A stretch of 64,000 nt of DNA, from the NCBI RefSeq assembly GCF_902364355.1, contig NZ_CABJDK010000002.1, positions 271,923-335,922 on the forward strand, given 5' to 3'. Shown here piece by piece: positions 8,961 to 17,534 of this stretch. The first letter of the stretch is position 1. Each line of letters opens with the position of its first letter. Source of the stretch: Collinsella aerofaciens. GTDB taxonomy: Bacteria > Actinomycetota > Coriobacteriia > Coriobacteriales > Coriobacteriaceae. The translations under genes were made by a program, and so were the position numbers. Under the pieces are notes generated by a model. That model did not search any database. It was not told the DNA's origin and saw nothing but the letters and a program-made list of their open reading frames with translations.

Positions 8961-10474
8961 TGGCTCAGAGCTTCGATTCCCTTACCGCCGCCCAGATCGC
9001 CGCAGGCGTTGCCGCCGGCGAATTTACCGCTACCGAGGTGGCCCAGGCCTCCCTTGCTGCCATTGAGGCGCGCGAGGGCGGGGTCCAGGCATTCCTGCAG
9101 GTGTCGCCCGAGCTTGCGCTCGAGGCCGCCGCGCGCGTGGACGCCGACCGTGCCGCAGGCAAGCCGCTGCCCCCGCTTGTGGGCGTGCCGCTGGCCATCA
9201 AGGACAACATGAATCTCGTGGGTACGCGCACTACCTGCGCTTCTCGCATGCTCGGGGACTACCAGAGCGTCTACACCGCTACCTGCGTCCAGCGCATGCT
9301 CGATGCCGGCTGCCTGCCCATGGGCAAGGCCAACATGGACGAGTTTGCCTTTGGCAGCTCCACCGAGAGCTCGGCGTTCCACCGCACCAACAACCCTTGG
9401 GATACCGAGCGCGTGCCCGGCGGCTCCTCGGGCGGCTCCGCTGCCGCCGTCGCCGCGGGCGAGGTCGCGCTCTCGCTGGGCTCGGATACCGGCGGCTCCA
9501 TTCGCCAGCCGGCGTCGCTGTGCGGCGTGGTGGGCTTTAAGCCCACGTATGGTGCCGTGAGTCGTTACGGCGTGGTTGCCTTTGGCTCGTCGCTCGACCA
9601 GGTGGGCCCCTTTGGCCGCACGGTCGAGGACGTCGCGCTGGCCATGAACGCGCTTACCGGCGCGGGCCACGATCCGTACGACTGCACCAGCCAGGATTGC
9701 GCCGTCGACTTTACCGAGCATCTCAACGACAGCATCGAGGGCAAGCGCGTGGGCATCATCCCCGCATTTATGGAGGCCGAGGGCCTGACGCCCGAGGTCA
9801 AGGCCGCCGTTCAGCGCGCCGCCCAGGAGCTGCAGAACCAGGGCGCCGAGCTGGTCGAGGTCGACCTGCCGCACCTGGATGCCGCCATCGCCGCCTACTA
9901 CGTCATCGGCCCGGCCGAGGCGTTCTCCAACCTGGCCCGCTTCGATGGCATTCGCTACGGCTACCAGGAGGAGGGCTGCGCCAACCTGTCCGACCAGAGC
10001 TCGCTGTCGCGCGCCCACGGCTTTGGCGCCGAGGCCAAGCGCCGTCAGATGCTCGGCGCCTACCTGCTGAGCTCGGGCGTGTACGACAAGTACTACTACG
10101 CCGCGCAAAAGGCCCGCACGCTCATCACGCAGGACTACGACGCCGCGTATGCCAAGGTGGACACCATCCTCATGCCCGCCTCGCCGCGCACGGCCTTTAA
10201 GTTTGGCGAGATCAGCGACCCCACGCAGATGTACCTCTCCGACCTGTACACCATTTCGCTCAACATTTGCGGCAACGGCGGTATCTCGGTGCCGCTGGGC
10301 CTGGGCGAGGATACTCATCTGCCCGTTTCTGCCCAGCTGGTGGGTCCGGCCTTTAAGGACCGTCAGCTGCTCACGTTTGCCCGCGCCTTGGAGCGCGGCT
10401 TTGCCGATGCCGCCACGGGTGCGCCCGCGCTTTCCGTCGCGCCCGATTTTGCCGGGAAGGGAGGCGAGCTGTAA
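8960..10474 (+). CDS. gatA: Aspartyl/glutamyl-tRNA amidotransferase subunit A
   Basis: A 504-residue amidase-signature protein that releases ammonia from glutamine for tRNA amidation. The catalytic Ser-cisSer-Lys set is visible: Lys in VPLAIKDNMN, the glycine-serine-rich amidase signature (GGSSGGSAAAVAAG, about residues 154-167), and the nucleophile region GSDTGGSIRQPAS. Both ends overlap neighbours by one base of a TAATG junction. Length and motifs are ordinary. Presence of GatCAB fits an organism lacking a direct GlnRS and/or AsnRS; that is inference from the family. Confidence 0.95.
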   Translation: MAQSFDSLTAAQIAAGVAAGEFTATEVAQASLAAIEAREGGVQAFLQVSPELALEAAARVDADRAAGKPLPPLVGVPLAIKDNMNLVGTRTTCASRMLGDYQSVYTATCVQRMLDAGCLPMGKANMDEFAFGSSTESSAFHRTNNPWDTERVPGGSSGGSAAAVAAGEVALSLGSDTGGSIRQPASLCGVVGFKPTYGAVSRYGVVAFGSSLDQVGPFGRTVEDVALAMNALTGAGHDPYDCTSQDCAVDFTEHLNDSIEGKRVGIIPAFMEAEGLTPEVKAAVQRAAQELQNQGAELVEVDLPHLDAAIAAYYVIGPAEAFSNLARFDGIRYGYQEEGCANLSDQSSLSRAHGFGAEAKRRQMLGAYLLSSGVYDKYYYAAQKARTLITQDYDAAYAKVDTILMPASPRTAFKFGEISDPTQMYLSDLYTISLNICGNGGISVPLGLGEDTHLPVSAQLVGPAFKDRQLLTFARALERGFADAATGAPALSVAPDFAGKGGEL

Positions 10475-12150
10475 TGAAGGAGCTTTCCGAGGTCCTGCAG
10501 GATTGGGAGGCCGTGATCGGCCTGGAGATCCATACCGAGCTCACCGCACTCGATACCAAGATGTTCTGCAACTGCAAGCTTAGCCACGATGACGAGCCCA
10601 ACGCCAACGTGTGCCCGGTGTGCCTGGGCCTGCCCGGTGCGCTGCCGGTGCCCAACAAGCGCGCCATCGAGAGCATCGTCAAGGCCGGTCTCGCCACCAA
10701 CTGCGAGATCCAGCGCCACTCGATGTTCTACCGCAAGCACTACTTCTATCCCGATATGGCCAAGAACTTCCAGACTACGCAGGGTCCGGTCGCCTTTGCC
10801 ATGTACGGTCACCTCGATCTGGATGTGACCGGTCGCGGTGCCGCCGAGCGCCCCGATTGCGCGTTTGGCGAGGCCGAGGCCCAGAGTCTGGCGAGCGCTT
10901 CGGCCAACGCCGAGGGCTTGTCCACGTCCATGACGTCGACCATGCGCGAGGGCAACCAGCGATCCGGTCACCTGGCCAGCTATGACGCGTCCAACCTGCA
11001 GATGCCCGAGCGCCGCGAGGACGGTTCCTACACGGTGCCCATTCGCATCCTGCGCATCCACATGGAGGAGGACGCCGCCAAGATGGTGCACGTGGGCGGC
11101 GCCGAGGGCCGCATTACCGCCGCGGCCGAGTCGCTCGTCGACTACAACCGCTGCGGCACGCCGCTGATTGAGCTCGTCACCGAGCCCGATCTGCGCACGC
11201 CCGAGGAAGCGCGCCTGTTTATGGAGAAGCTCCGTCGCATCTTTGTGACGCTGGGCATTTCGGACTGCTCCATGGAGAAGGGTTCCATGCGCTGCGACGG
11301 CAACGTGTCGCTGCGCCGCCGCGGCGAGACCAAGCTGGGCACCAAGACCGAGCTCAAGAACCTCAACTCGTTTAAGAGCCTGCACGACGGCCTTGCCTAC
11401 GAGATTTGCCGTCAGGCCGAGGTGCTCGAGGAGGGCGGCATCATCTATCAGGAGACCCGCCACTGGGAGCCCAGCCGCAAGCGCACCGTGGTCATGCGTG
11501 TGAAGGAAACGGCCGACGACTATCGTCTGTTCCCCGATCCCGACTTGGCGCCGTTCGACCTGGACGACGAGTTTATCGATCGTTGCCGTGGCGAGATCCC
11601 CGAGCTGCCCGATGCCAAGCGCGCTCGTTTTGAGGCCGACTTTGGCATTAAGACGGCCGACGCCGAGCAGATTGCCGGCGACCCGGAGTTTGCCGAGTTC
11701 TTTGAGGCCGCCGCTGCCGGTATGGCTGGCAAGGAGGCCCAGACGGTCGCAAACCTGCTGGTCAACGAGATGATCGCCTACCTTAAGGGAGCGGGTGTGT
11801 CGCTCGCCGAGTCCGGCATCGCGCCGGCTCAGGTGGCAGCGCTGGCTAAGCTGCTGGCGACCGACGCCATCAGCTCCAACCAGGCGCACGAGGTCTTTGA
11901 GGCCATGGCCCAGACCGGCGACGACCCCAATAAGATCGTCGACGAGCGCGGTATGCGTCAGGTGAGCGATGCCGGCGCGCTGCAGCCGATCGTGGACGAG
12001 GTGCTGGCAAACTGTGCCGATCAGGCACAGCAGTATCGTGACGGCAACCAGAAGGTCATCGGCTTTTTGGTGGGCCAGTGCATGAAGGCGAGCCGCGGCA
12101 AGGGCAACCCGAAGCTCTTCAACGAGTTGCTGAGAACGTCGCTCTCGTAG
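10474..12150 (+). CDS. gatB: Aspartyl/glutamyl-tRNA amidotransferase subunit B
   Basis: A 558-residue GatB, which phosphorylates the tRNA-bound Glu or Asp and receives ammonia from GatA. The N-terminal part has VIGLEIHTEL and the zinc-type cysteine set CNCKL...CPVCLG near residues 32-50. The C-terminal GatB/YqeY helical domain (about residues 410-555) carries the tRNA-contacting region. It is longer than the common 475-500 residues, with extra sequence spread through the middle and tail rather than a recognisable added domain. It is the last gene of the operon, followed by a large inverted-repeat structure. Confidence 0.95.
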   Translation: MKELSEVLQDWEAVIGLEIHTELTALDTKMFCNCKLSHDDEPNANVCPVCLGLPGALPVPNKRAIESIVKAGLATNCEIQRHSMFYRKHYFYPDMAKNFQTTQGPVAFAMYGHLDLDVTGRGAAERPDCAFGEAEAQSLASASANAEGLSTSMTSTMREGNQRSGHLASYDASNLQMPERREDGSYTVPIRILRIHMEEDAAKMVHVGGAEGRITAAAESLVDYNRCGTPLIELVTEPDLRTPEEARLFMEKLRRIFVTLGISDCSMEKGSMRCDGNVSLRRRGETKLGTKTELKNLNSFKSLHDGLAYEICRQAEVLEEGGIIYQETRHWEPSRKRTVVMRVKETADDYRLFPDPDLAPFDLDDEFIDRCRGEIPELPDAKRARFEADFGIKTADAEQIAGDPEFAEFFEAAAAGMAGKEAQTVANLLVNEMIAYLKGAGVSLAESGIAPAQVAALAKLLATDAISSNQAHEVFEAMAQTGDDPNKIVDERGMRQVSDAGALQPIVDEVLANCADQAQQYRDGNQKVIGFLVGQCMKASRGKGNPKLFNELLRTSLS

Positions 12151-12156
12151 CTGCGA

Positions 12157-12299
12157 GGCCGGGGAAGCCCCGAGTCGCCGGGGTATTTCCTCCAAATTTC
12201 AAACAGTCCTATGCAAGACGAAGGCCACATTTAGTGGCCTTCTTTGCATGCGGAACTCATTTGGAGGAAATACCCCGGCGACTCGGGGCTTCCCCGGCC
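12157..12299. repeat. 41-bp perfect inverted repeat enclosing a smaller hairpin
   Basis: Arms 12157-12197 and 12259-12299 are exact reverse complements over 41 bases. The 61-base interior contains a second hairpin (GAAGGCCAC / GTGGCCTTC) flanked by ATGCAA...TTGCAT. It sits just after gatB, before the convergent AraC gene. It may end transcription, but the arms are far longer than an intrinsic terminator needs. Confidence 0.85.
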
Positions 12300-12344
12300 A
12301 GACGACTCGGCCGTTCGGGTCAGGTGGGCTGGATTGAATTTGGT

Positions 12345-12376
12345 GAATGAGGGCGCCGATGGCGCCCTCATTCTTT
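12345..12376 (+). terminator. Terminator between convergent gatB and AraC genes
   Basis: A perfect 13-bp stem GAATGAGGGCGCC / GGCGCCCTCATTC with a 3-base loop, followed by TTT on the plus strand. It abuts the stop codon of the minus-strand AraC gene and may work for both directions. Confidence 0.6.
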
Positions 12377-13373
12377 ATATATGTTGGGAGCGCCAAGCGG
12401 TGGGGGTGGTGCCGGTGTGTTGCTTGAAGGCTTGGGCGAAGGCGGCCTGCTGAGGGTAGCCTAGACGCTCTGCCACCTGCGCTATCGTCAGCGAGCTGTC
12501 GGCCAAAAGGTCCTGTGCTCGCTTCATACGGCGTCTGCGGATGTAGGCGCCCAGGGACTCGCCAGTTTGGGCCTTAAAGGTGGCGCATAGCTTGGAGCGG
12601 CTTGTGTAGAGCCTCTCGGCCACTTCGTTGACACCCACACGCCTGCCTTTGTCGAGCGCGCACTCAATCATCGCCGTCGCTTCCTCGGCAATGGTCACGC
12701 TGGCGCGTGTGTCTGCCGCCTGCTGCGCCTGCTTGTGGGCCGCGCGCGAACAGGCGAGCTCCGCGACCATGGTCTCCACGATGCCTTGCATATAGACGTG
12801 TCCGCCTACGGCGCGAGCGCGGTCCTCGTTGATTCGACGTAGTGTGTGGCAGATGGCAGATGCTGCCTCCTCGTGCCACGACTCGGCAAACGCCTCAAAG
12901 ACCCCCGCGAACTCGGCGGGATAGCGATGCTCCAACTCGTCAAAATAACCGGGCAAAAAGAGGACCGAGCGCGAGTGGTAGAGCTGCCCTGCAAACAGCG
13001 GGCTTAGCTCCTCGCCGCAGCTGTCTTGGATAAAGCTGCAGACTGCGCTGCTCGGCCACGGCCCACGCAGCGGCTTGAGGTTCGCAGGCGTTATGCCGGC
13101 TTCGGGCATGCACATGAGCGTGGGCGCGCTGACCTCGCTCACGCACGCGTACGGTTCGGGCGTGTATTCGGCTAGGTGCATGTTGTGCATCGGGGTAATG
13201 AAATGCTCCATGACGATGCAAGTGGGGGAGAGGGGCATGATCCATGCGCGTCCGTGCGCCCGATCGTTTGCCACCTCACCGGTAAAGACGGCGCCCTTGC
13301 CGGAAAGTTGCAGGCCAAACTGCTCAAACTGCGGTGCGTAGAGCTCGGTTATATCGGTTGCTGCCCGCCGCAT
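12375..13373 (-). CDS. AraC-family transcriptional regulator
   Basis: About 332 residues. The C-terminal 100 residues form an AraC DNA-binding domain with two helix-turn-helix units (VGVNEVAERLYTSRSKLC and TIAQVAERLGYPQQAAFAQA). The N-terminal part is a poorly conserved sensing domain. I prefer the start at 13373 (MRRAATD); a TTG two codons upstream (13379) is better spaced from the ribosome site AAGGAAGGGG and could be used instead. The gene is divergent from two ABC half-transporters, an arrangement resembling YbtA with YbtP-YbtQ, so it may sense a siderophore or another transported compound. That link is inference. Confidence 0.85.
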   Translation of the reverse strand: MRRAATDITELYAPQFEQFGLQLSGKGAVFTGEVANDRAHGRAWIMPLSPTCIVMEHFITPMHNMHLAEYTPEPYACVSEVSAPTLMCMPEAGITPANLKPLRGPWPSSAVCSFIQDSCGEELSPLFAGQLYHSRSVLFLPGYFDELEHRYPAEFAGVFEAFAESWHEEAASAICHTLRRINEDRARAVGGHVYMQGIVETMVAELACSRAAHKQAQQAADTRASVTIAEEATAMIECALDKGRRVGVNEVAERLYTSRSKLCATFKAQTGESLGAYIRRRRMKRAQDLLADSSLTIAQVAERLGYPQQAAFAQAFKQHTGTTPTAWRSQHI

Positions 13374-13493
13374 TTTCAAAAGCGTCCCCTTCCTTTGCGG
13401 AAACGTCCATGCCTGGCTCAATTGTGTGCCTCGGCTAACACGCCAATGATAAGTTTCTTACGGTTAACTCTCAAGCCGTTAGAAAGGAATCTC

Positions 13494-15317
13494 ATGGCAA
13501 AGGGATCAAAAAAGGAAGGTGGCGGCATCGGCGAGCTGCTTGCATATGCCGGTGACCGTAAATTCCTAACGTATTTGGGCATGGCCCTCTCGGCGTTCTC
13601 GCAGCTGCTGGGCTTTGGCCCGTACGTCTGCATCTGGTTTGTTGCGCGAGATCTTATCGCCGTGGCGCCCAACTGGAGCGAGGCCACCGACATCGCGATG
13701 TATGGTTGGTGGGCTGTGGGCTTTGCCCTGGCGAGCATTGTGGTTTATTTCGTGGGACTCATGTGCACGCACCTGTCCGCGTTTCGCTGCGCGTCCAATA
13801 TCCGCAAGGCTACGAGCGAGCATCTGCTTAAGCTGCCGCTCGGCTACTTTGACACGCACGCCACCGGTGAGCTGCGCCGTATCGTCGACGGCTGCGCCGC
13901 CTCCACCGAGACGCTGCTCGCGCACATGCTGCCCGATATCGCCGGTGCCACCGCCATGGTCGTGGGCCTGCTTGTGCTGCTATTTGCCCTCGATTGGCGT
14001 TTGGGTGCGGCATGCTTAATCTCGGTCGTCGTTTCGTTTTGTGCCATGGCCACCATGATGAGCGGCAAGGGCGCCGAGTTTATGAAGGCTTACATGGGCG
14101 CGCTGGTCAAGATGAACAAGACCGGCACCGAATACGTACGCGGCATCCCCGTGGTCAAGGTATTCCAGCAGACGGTCTACTCCTTTAAGGCTTTCCACGA
14201 TGCAATCGCCGAATACGCCGATATGGCGCAAAACTATGCGGGTACGTTTTGCCGGGGTCCGCAGGTGCTCAACCTTACCGCGCTCAACGGCCTTGTGGCA
14301 TTTCTTTTGCCTGTGGCGCTGCTGCTGGCGCCGGGCGAGACGGCCTTCGCGCACTTTATGGTCAATTTTACGTTTTACGCGATCTTTTCGGCCGTGGTGC
14401 CGACGGCCATGACCAAGCTCATGTTTGTGGGCGAGGCCTCTCAGATGAGTGCCGATTCGCTGGCTCGTATTCGAAGCGTCATGGGTTCCAAACAGCTCTC
14501 CGTGCCTGCCCAGCCCAAGCACTCCGCCGGTAGCGATGTGCGCTTTGAGGACGTGAGCTTTACCTACGAAGGTGCCGAAGCACCTGCCGTTAGCCATGTG
14601 AGCTTTAACGTTTCCGCGGGTAGCACCCTCGCCCTGGTGGGTCCCTCGGGCGGCGGTAAGTCAACCTGCGCCAGCCTGATCCCGCGTTTTTGGGATGTTT
14701 CTTCGGGTCGAGTGCTCGTAGGCGGTGTGGACGTTCGCGACATGGACCCGCACGAGCTTATGGACCAGGTTGCCTTCGTGTTCCAGACCAACCAGCTGTT
14801 CCGGCAAACACTTGCCGATAACGTGCGTGCCTCCAAGCCCACGGCCACTGACGACGAAGTGCGTGCGGCCCTCTCCGCAGCTCAGTGCGACGACATTGTG
14901 GCCAAGCTCCCGCAGGGTATTAACACCATGCTCGGTGCTGGAGGGGCATATCTTTCGGGCGGCGAGGTGCAGCGCGTAGCACTCGCCCGCGCGATCCTTA
15001 AAGACGCGCCTATCGTGGTGCTCGATGAGGCCACGGCGTTTGCCGACCCCGAGAACGAGGCGCTCATCCAGCGTGCCTTTAGCAAGCTGGCGGCGGGTCG
15101 CACAGTCATTATGATCGCGCACCGGCTTTCGACCGTGGTGGGGGCCGACAAGATCGTGGTGCTCAACCAAGGTAGCGTGCAGGAGACTGGCACCCATGCC
15201 AAGCTGCTGTCCCAAAACGGTCTATACGCCAAGATGTGGGCCGAATACGAACAGACCGCGAGCTGGAAGATCACTGCTGCCGCGGATGCCGCCGTCACGA
15301 AGGGAGGCGAGGCCTAA
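13494..15317 (+). CDS. ABC transporter, fused permease-ATPase, first of a pair
   Basis: A 607-residue half-transporter with an N-terminal six-helix exporter-fold membrane domain (about residues 25-320) and a C-terminal ATPase. Visible motifs are Walker A GPSGGGKST, the signature LSGGEVQR, Walker B IVVLDEATAF and the switch His (MIAHRLST). The start at 13494 follows AGAAAGGA; the open frame extends upstream but reads across the divergent promoter region. It is directly joined to the next transporter and they should form a heterodimer. Such pairs next to an AraC regulator include siderophore importers of the YbtPQ/IrtAB group, but drug or peptide export cannot be excluded from sequence alone. 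Confidence 0.9.
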   Translation: MAKGSKKEGGGIGELLAYAGDRKFLTYLGMALSAFSQLLGFGPYVCIWFVARDLIAVAPNWSEATDIAMYGWWAVGFALASIVVYFVGLMCTHLSAFRCASNIRKATSEHLLKLPLGYFDTHATGELRRIVDGCAASTETLLAHMLPDIAGATAMVVGLLVLLFALDWRLGAACLISVVVSFCAMATMMSGKGAEFMKAYMGALVKMNKTGTEYVRGIPVVKVFQQTVYSFKAFHDAIAEYADMAQNYAGTFCRGPQVLNLTALNGLVAFLLPVALLLAPGETAFAHFMVNFTFYAIFSAVVPTAMTKLMFVGEASQMSADSLARIRSVMGSKQLSVPAQPKHSAGSDVRFEDVSFTYEGAEAPAVSHVSFNVSAGSTLALVGPSGGGKSTCASLIPRFWDVSSGRVLVGGVDVRDMDPHELMDQVAFVFQTNQLFRQTLADNVRASKPTATDDEVRAALSAAQCDDIVAKLPQGINTMLGAGGAYLSGGEVQRVALARAILKDAPIVVLDEATAFADPENEALIQRAFSKLAAGRTVIMIAHRLSTVVGADKIVVLNQGSVQETGTHAKLLSQNGLYAKMWAEYEQTASWKITAAADAAVTKGGEA

Positions 15318-17075
15318 ATGTTCGCCTCATTCCAAAAGAAGTATTTCCTATCCGATAAAGGCGTCGCCGGCGTAAAACGCGGCATTTTCTGGACCGCGCT
15401 CACCAATCTCATTACCATGGCCGGCATGGGCTTATTGTTCCTGGTCATGGCCGGTTTTGTCGAACATCTCGCCACCGGTGCCGACCTGCCGGATGCCCTG
15501 CCGATTGTGGGCGGCCTCCTGGTCTTTTTCGTGTTGCTCTTTGCCTCTAACTGGCAGCAGTATTACTACACCTACTGCATCTTTTACGAGGAGTGCGGCA
15601 AGCAGCGTATGGAGATCGCCGAGCGCTTGCGCAAGCTGCCGCTGTCGTTTTTTGGCCGTCGTGATCTGGCCGATTTAACCGAGACCATCATGGGCGACGT
15701 CCAGGCCATGGAGCACGCCTACAGCCACGTGCTGGGAGAGCTTTGGGGTGCCATCATCGCAAGTGCCATCGTGTTCGTGGCGTCACTGTTCTTTTGCTGG
15801 CAGCTGGCGATTGCGGCGTTTTGGAGCGTGCCCGTGGCCTTTGTCGTGCTGTATCTGACACGCGGGCCCATGACCCCGGTGTTCGACCATGTGCGCGCCG
15901 AGAAGGTCAAGGTCACCGAGGCGATCCAGGAGACGCTCGACTGCGTGCGCGAGATCCGCGCCACCAACCAGGAGGCCCATTATCTTGAGGGGCTCAACGC
16001 CGTGATCGATGCCGAGGAGCGCGAGACCACCAAAGGCGAGCTCGCCAACGGGCTTTTGGTCAACTCCGCCTTTGCCATCCTGCGCCTGGGGATTGCCACC
16101 ACGTTGGTCACGGGCGCTGCGATGGTCGCCTCCGGCCGGGTCGACTTTTTGGTGATGTTTGCCTTCCTGCTCATGGTGAGCCGCATCTATGCGCCCTTCG
16201 ATCAGGCACTGATGCTGATGTCCGAGCTGTTTGCCGCCGAGTCGTCGGCCAAGCGCATGCGCTCCATCATGGAAGAGCCCGTGGCGCGGGGCAGCGAGCA
16301 GTTTGAGCCCGTAGGTCATGACGTGGTGTTCGATCACGTGGCATTTGGTTATGGTGCGGGCGAGGACGGCCGCTCCGGCGAGAAAGTTCTTACCGATGTG
16401 AGCTTTGCCGCCAAAGAAGGGGAGGTCACGGCACTGGTCGGTCCTTCGGGTTCCGGTAAGTCCACGGTGAGCCGCCTGGCCGCGCGCTTTTGGGACGCCA
16501 CCGAAGGCACGGTCACCGTGGGCGGCGTGGATGTTGCGAGCGTGGATCCCGAGGTGTTGCTGCGCGACTACGCCATTGTGTTCCAAGACGTGCTGCTCTT
16601 TGACGACACGGTGATGGGAAACATCCGTCTTGGTCGTCGCGATGCCACCGATGAGGAAGTGCTTGCTGCCGCGCGTGCCGCCAACTGCGACGAGTTTGTG
16701 AGCCGCATGCCGCAGGGCTATGACACCATGATCGGCGAGAACGGCTCCAAGCTGTCCAGCGGTGAGCGCCAGCGCATCTCTATCGCCCGCGCGCTGCTCA
16801 AAGACGCGCCGATCGTGTTGCTGGACGAGGCGACGGCGAGTTTAGATGTGGAGAACGAGACCGTGGTGCAGCAGGCGCTCTCCCGCCTGCTCGCAGGCAA
16901 GACGGTTATCGTTATTGCCCACCGTATGCGTACGGTGGAAAATGCCGACAAAATCGTTGTACTCAAGGATGGTGTGGTTGCCGAGCAGGGCACTCCGGCG
17001 CAGCTCAAGGCGGCAGGTGGAGAATTCGCCCGCATGGTGGCGCTGCAAAAGGAAGCAGCTACCTGGCAGTTGTAA
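15318..17075 (+). CDS. ABC transporter, fused permease-ATPase, second of a pair
   Basis: A 585-residue half-transporter starting on the base after the previous stop codon (TAAATG), hence translationally coupled. The membrane domain covers roughly residues 20-310. The ATPase has Walker A GPSGSGKST, signature LSSGERQR, Walker B IVLLDEATASLD and switch His VIAHRMRT. In the first subunit the residues after Walker B read FADPENE rather than SLDVENE, so the D-loop of the first subunit is less canonical; one ATP site of the heterodimer may be less active. A small AAAGGGAC/GTCCCTTT hairpin follows the stop and may terminate the operon. Confidence 0.9.
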   Translation: MFASFQKKYFLSDKGVAGVKRGIFWTALTNLITMAGMGLLFLVMAGFVEHLATGADLPDALPIVGGLLVFFVLLFASNWQQYYYTYCIFYEECGKQRMEIAERLRKLPLSFFGRRDLADLTETIMGDVQAMEHAYSHVLGELWGAIIASAIVFVASLFFCWQLAIAAFWSVPVAFVVLYLTRGPMTPVFDHVRAEKVKVTEAIQETLDCVREIRATNQEAHYLEGLNAVIDAEERETTKGELANGLLVNSAFAILRLGIATTLVTGAAMVASGRVDFLVMFAFLLMVSRIYAPFDQALMLMSELFAAESSAKRMRSIMEEPVARGSEQFEPVGHDVVFDHVAFGYGAGEDGRSGEKVLTDVSFAAKEGEVTALVGPSGSGKSTVSRLAARFWDATEGTVTVGGVDVASVDPEVLLRDYAIVFQDVLLFDDTVMGNIRLGRRDATDEEVLAAARAANCDEFVSRMPQGYDTMIGENGSKLSSGERQRISIARALLKDAPIVLLDEATASLDVENETVVQQALSRLLAGKTVIVIAHRMRTVENADKIVVLKDGVVAEQGTPAQLKAAGGEFARMVALQKEAATWQL

Positions 17076-17076
17076 G

Positions 17077-17104
17077 AAGGGGCAAAGGGACAGTCCCTTT
17101 CTCA
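17077..17104 (+). repeat. GGGACAG-type hairpin after the ABC pair
   Basis: AAAGGGAC-A-GTCCCTTT (17084-17100) is a near-continuous palindrome followed by CTC. It shares the GGGACAG core with the elements at 8358, 41021, 48362 and 50824 but has the shortest loop, so its membership is the least certain. It could serve as a weak terminator. Confidence 0.5.
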
Positions 17105-17106
17105 CA

Positions 17107-17135
17107 TTGACAATCGGTTACTCCGCATCGTTAAT
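17107..17135 (+). promoter_or_regulatory. Candidate promoter of the DUF6110/P-type ATPase operon
   Basis: TTGACA (17107-17112) is followed after 17 bases by GTTAAT (17130-17135), a perfect -35 and a four-of-six -10. It precedes the small protein gene by about 135 bases. The leader contains the palindrome AGCCATGGCT (17148-17157) and an A+T-rich GTTAGATAAAATT stretch, possible regulator targets. Confidence 0.5.
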
Positions 17136-17270
17136 TTTCAAAAGGTTAGCCATGGCTGACCTAGATAGTTAGATAAAATTGAGATATTTCAAAAGCGTGC
17201 TCGAGCAAACTTGTTTACTCGGGTGCTGAAGCACCATGCCGCGTCCAATGCGGCAAAAGGGAGAAGCAAC

Positions 17271-17516
17271 ATGAAGAAGTCGACGTTCAATACCCTGCTT
17301 GTCGGTGGCGGTTTTCTGCTTGGCACGGCCGGCATCAAGCTGCTTACCAGCGCTCCGGTCAAGAATGCCTGCGTTCAGGGCATTGCGTGCGGCATGCGCA
17401 TCAAGAACGGCTACCAGGACATGGTCGAGCAGGCCAAGGCTAATGTTGACGACATGGTTGCCGAGGCTGCTTACATCACCCAGAGCGAGGCCGCTGCTGA
17501 CGAGGCAGCCGAGTAA
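17271..17516 (+). CDS. Small membrane-anchored protein, DUF6110-like, metal ATPase partner
   Basis: An 81-residue protein. The start at 17271 has AAAGGGAGAAG just upstream; an earlier ATG at 17211 lacks a ribosome site. A hydrophobic N-terminus (LLVGGGFLLGTAGIKLL) is followed by a short cysteine-bearing segment (NACVQGIACGMRIK) and an acidic, alanine-rich tail. This layout and the position directly before a P1B ATPase fit the DUF6110 family, which I recall in that context; the match is from memory. It is 18 bases from the ATPase gene and certainly co-transcribed. It may help membrane assembly or metal delivery; function is unknown. Confidence 0.65.
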   Translation: MKKSTFNTLLVGGGFLLGTAGIKLLTSAPVKNACVQGIACGMRIKNGYQDMVEQAKANVDDMVAEAAYITQSEAAADEAAE

Positions 17517-17534
17517 CGCTCCCAGGCACAAACT

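Noticed and set aside
10363..12195. 610-codon minus-strand frame opposite gatB
   Set aside because: No ribosome site or recognisable domain; gatB on the plus strand is certain. The long frames opposite gatA, glnN, the GH4 gene, metH and guaA were rejected for the same reason.
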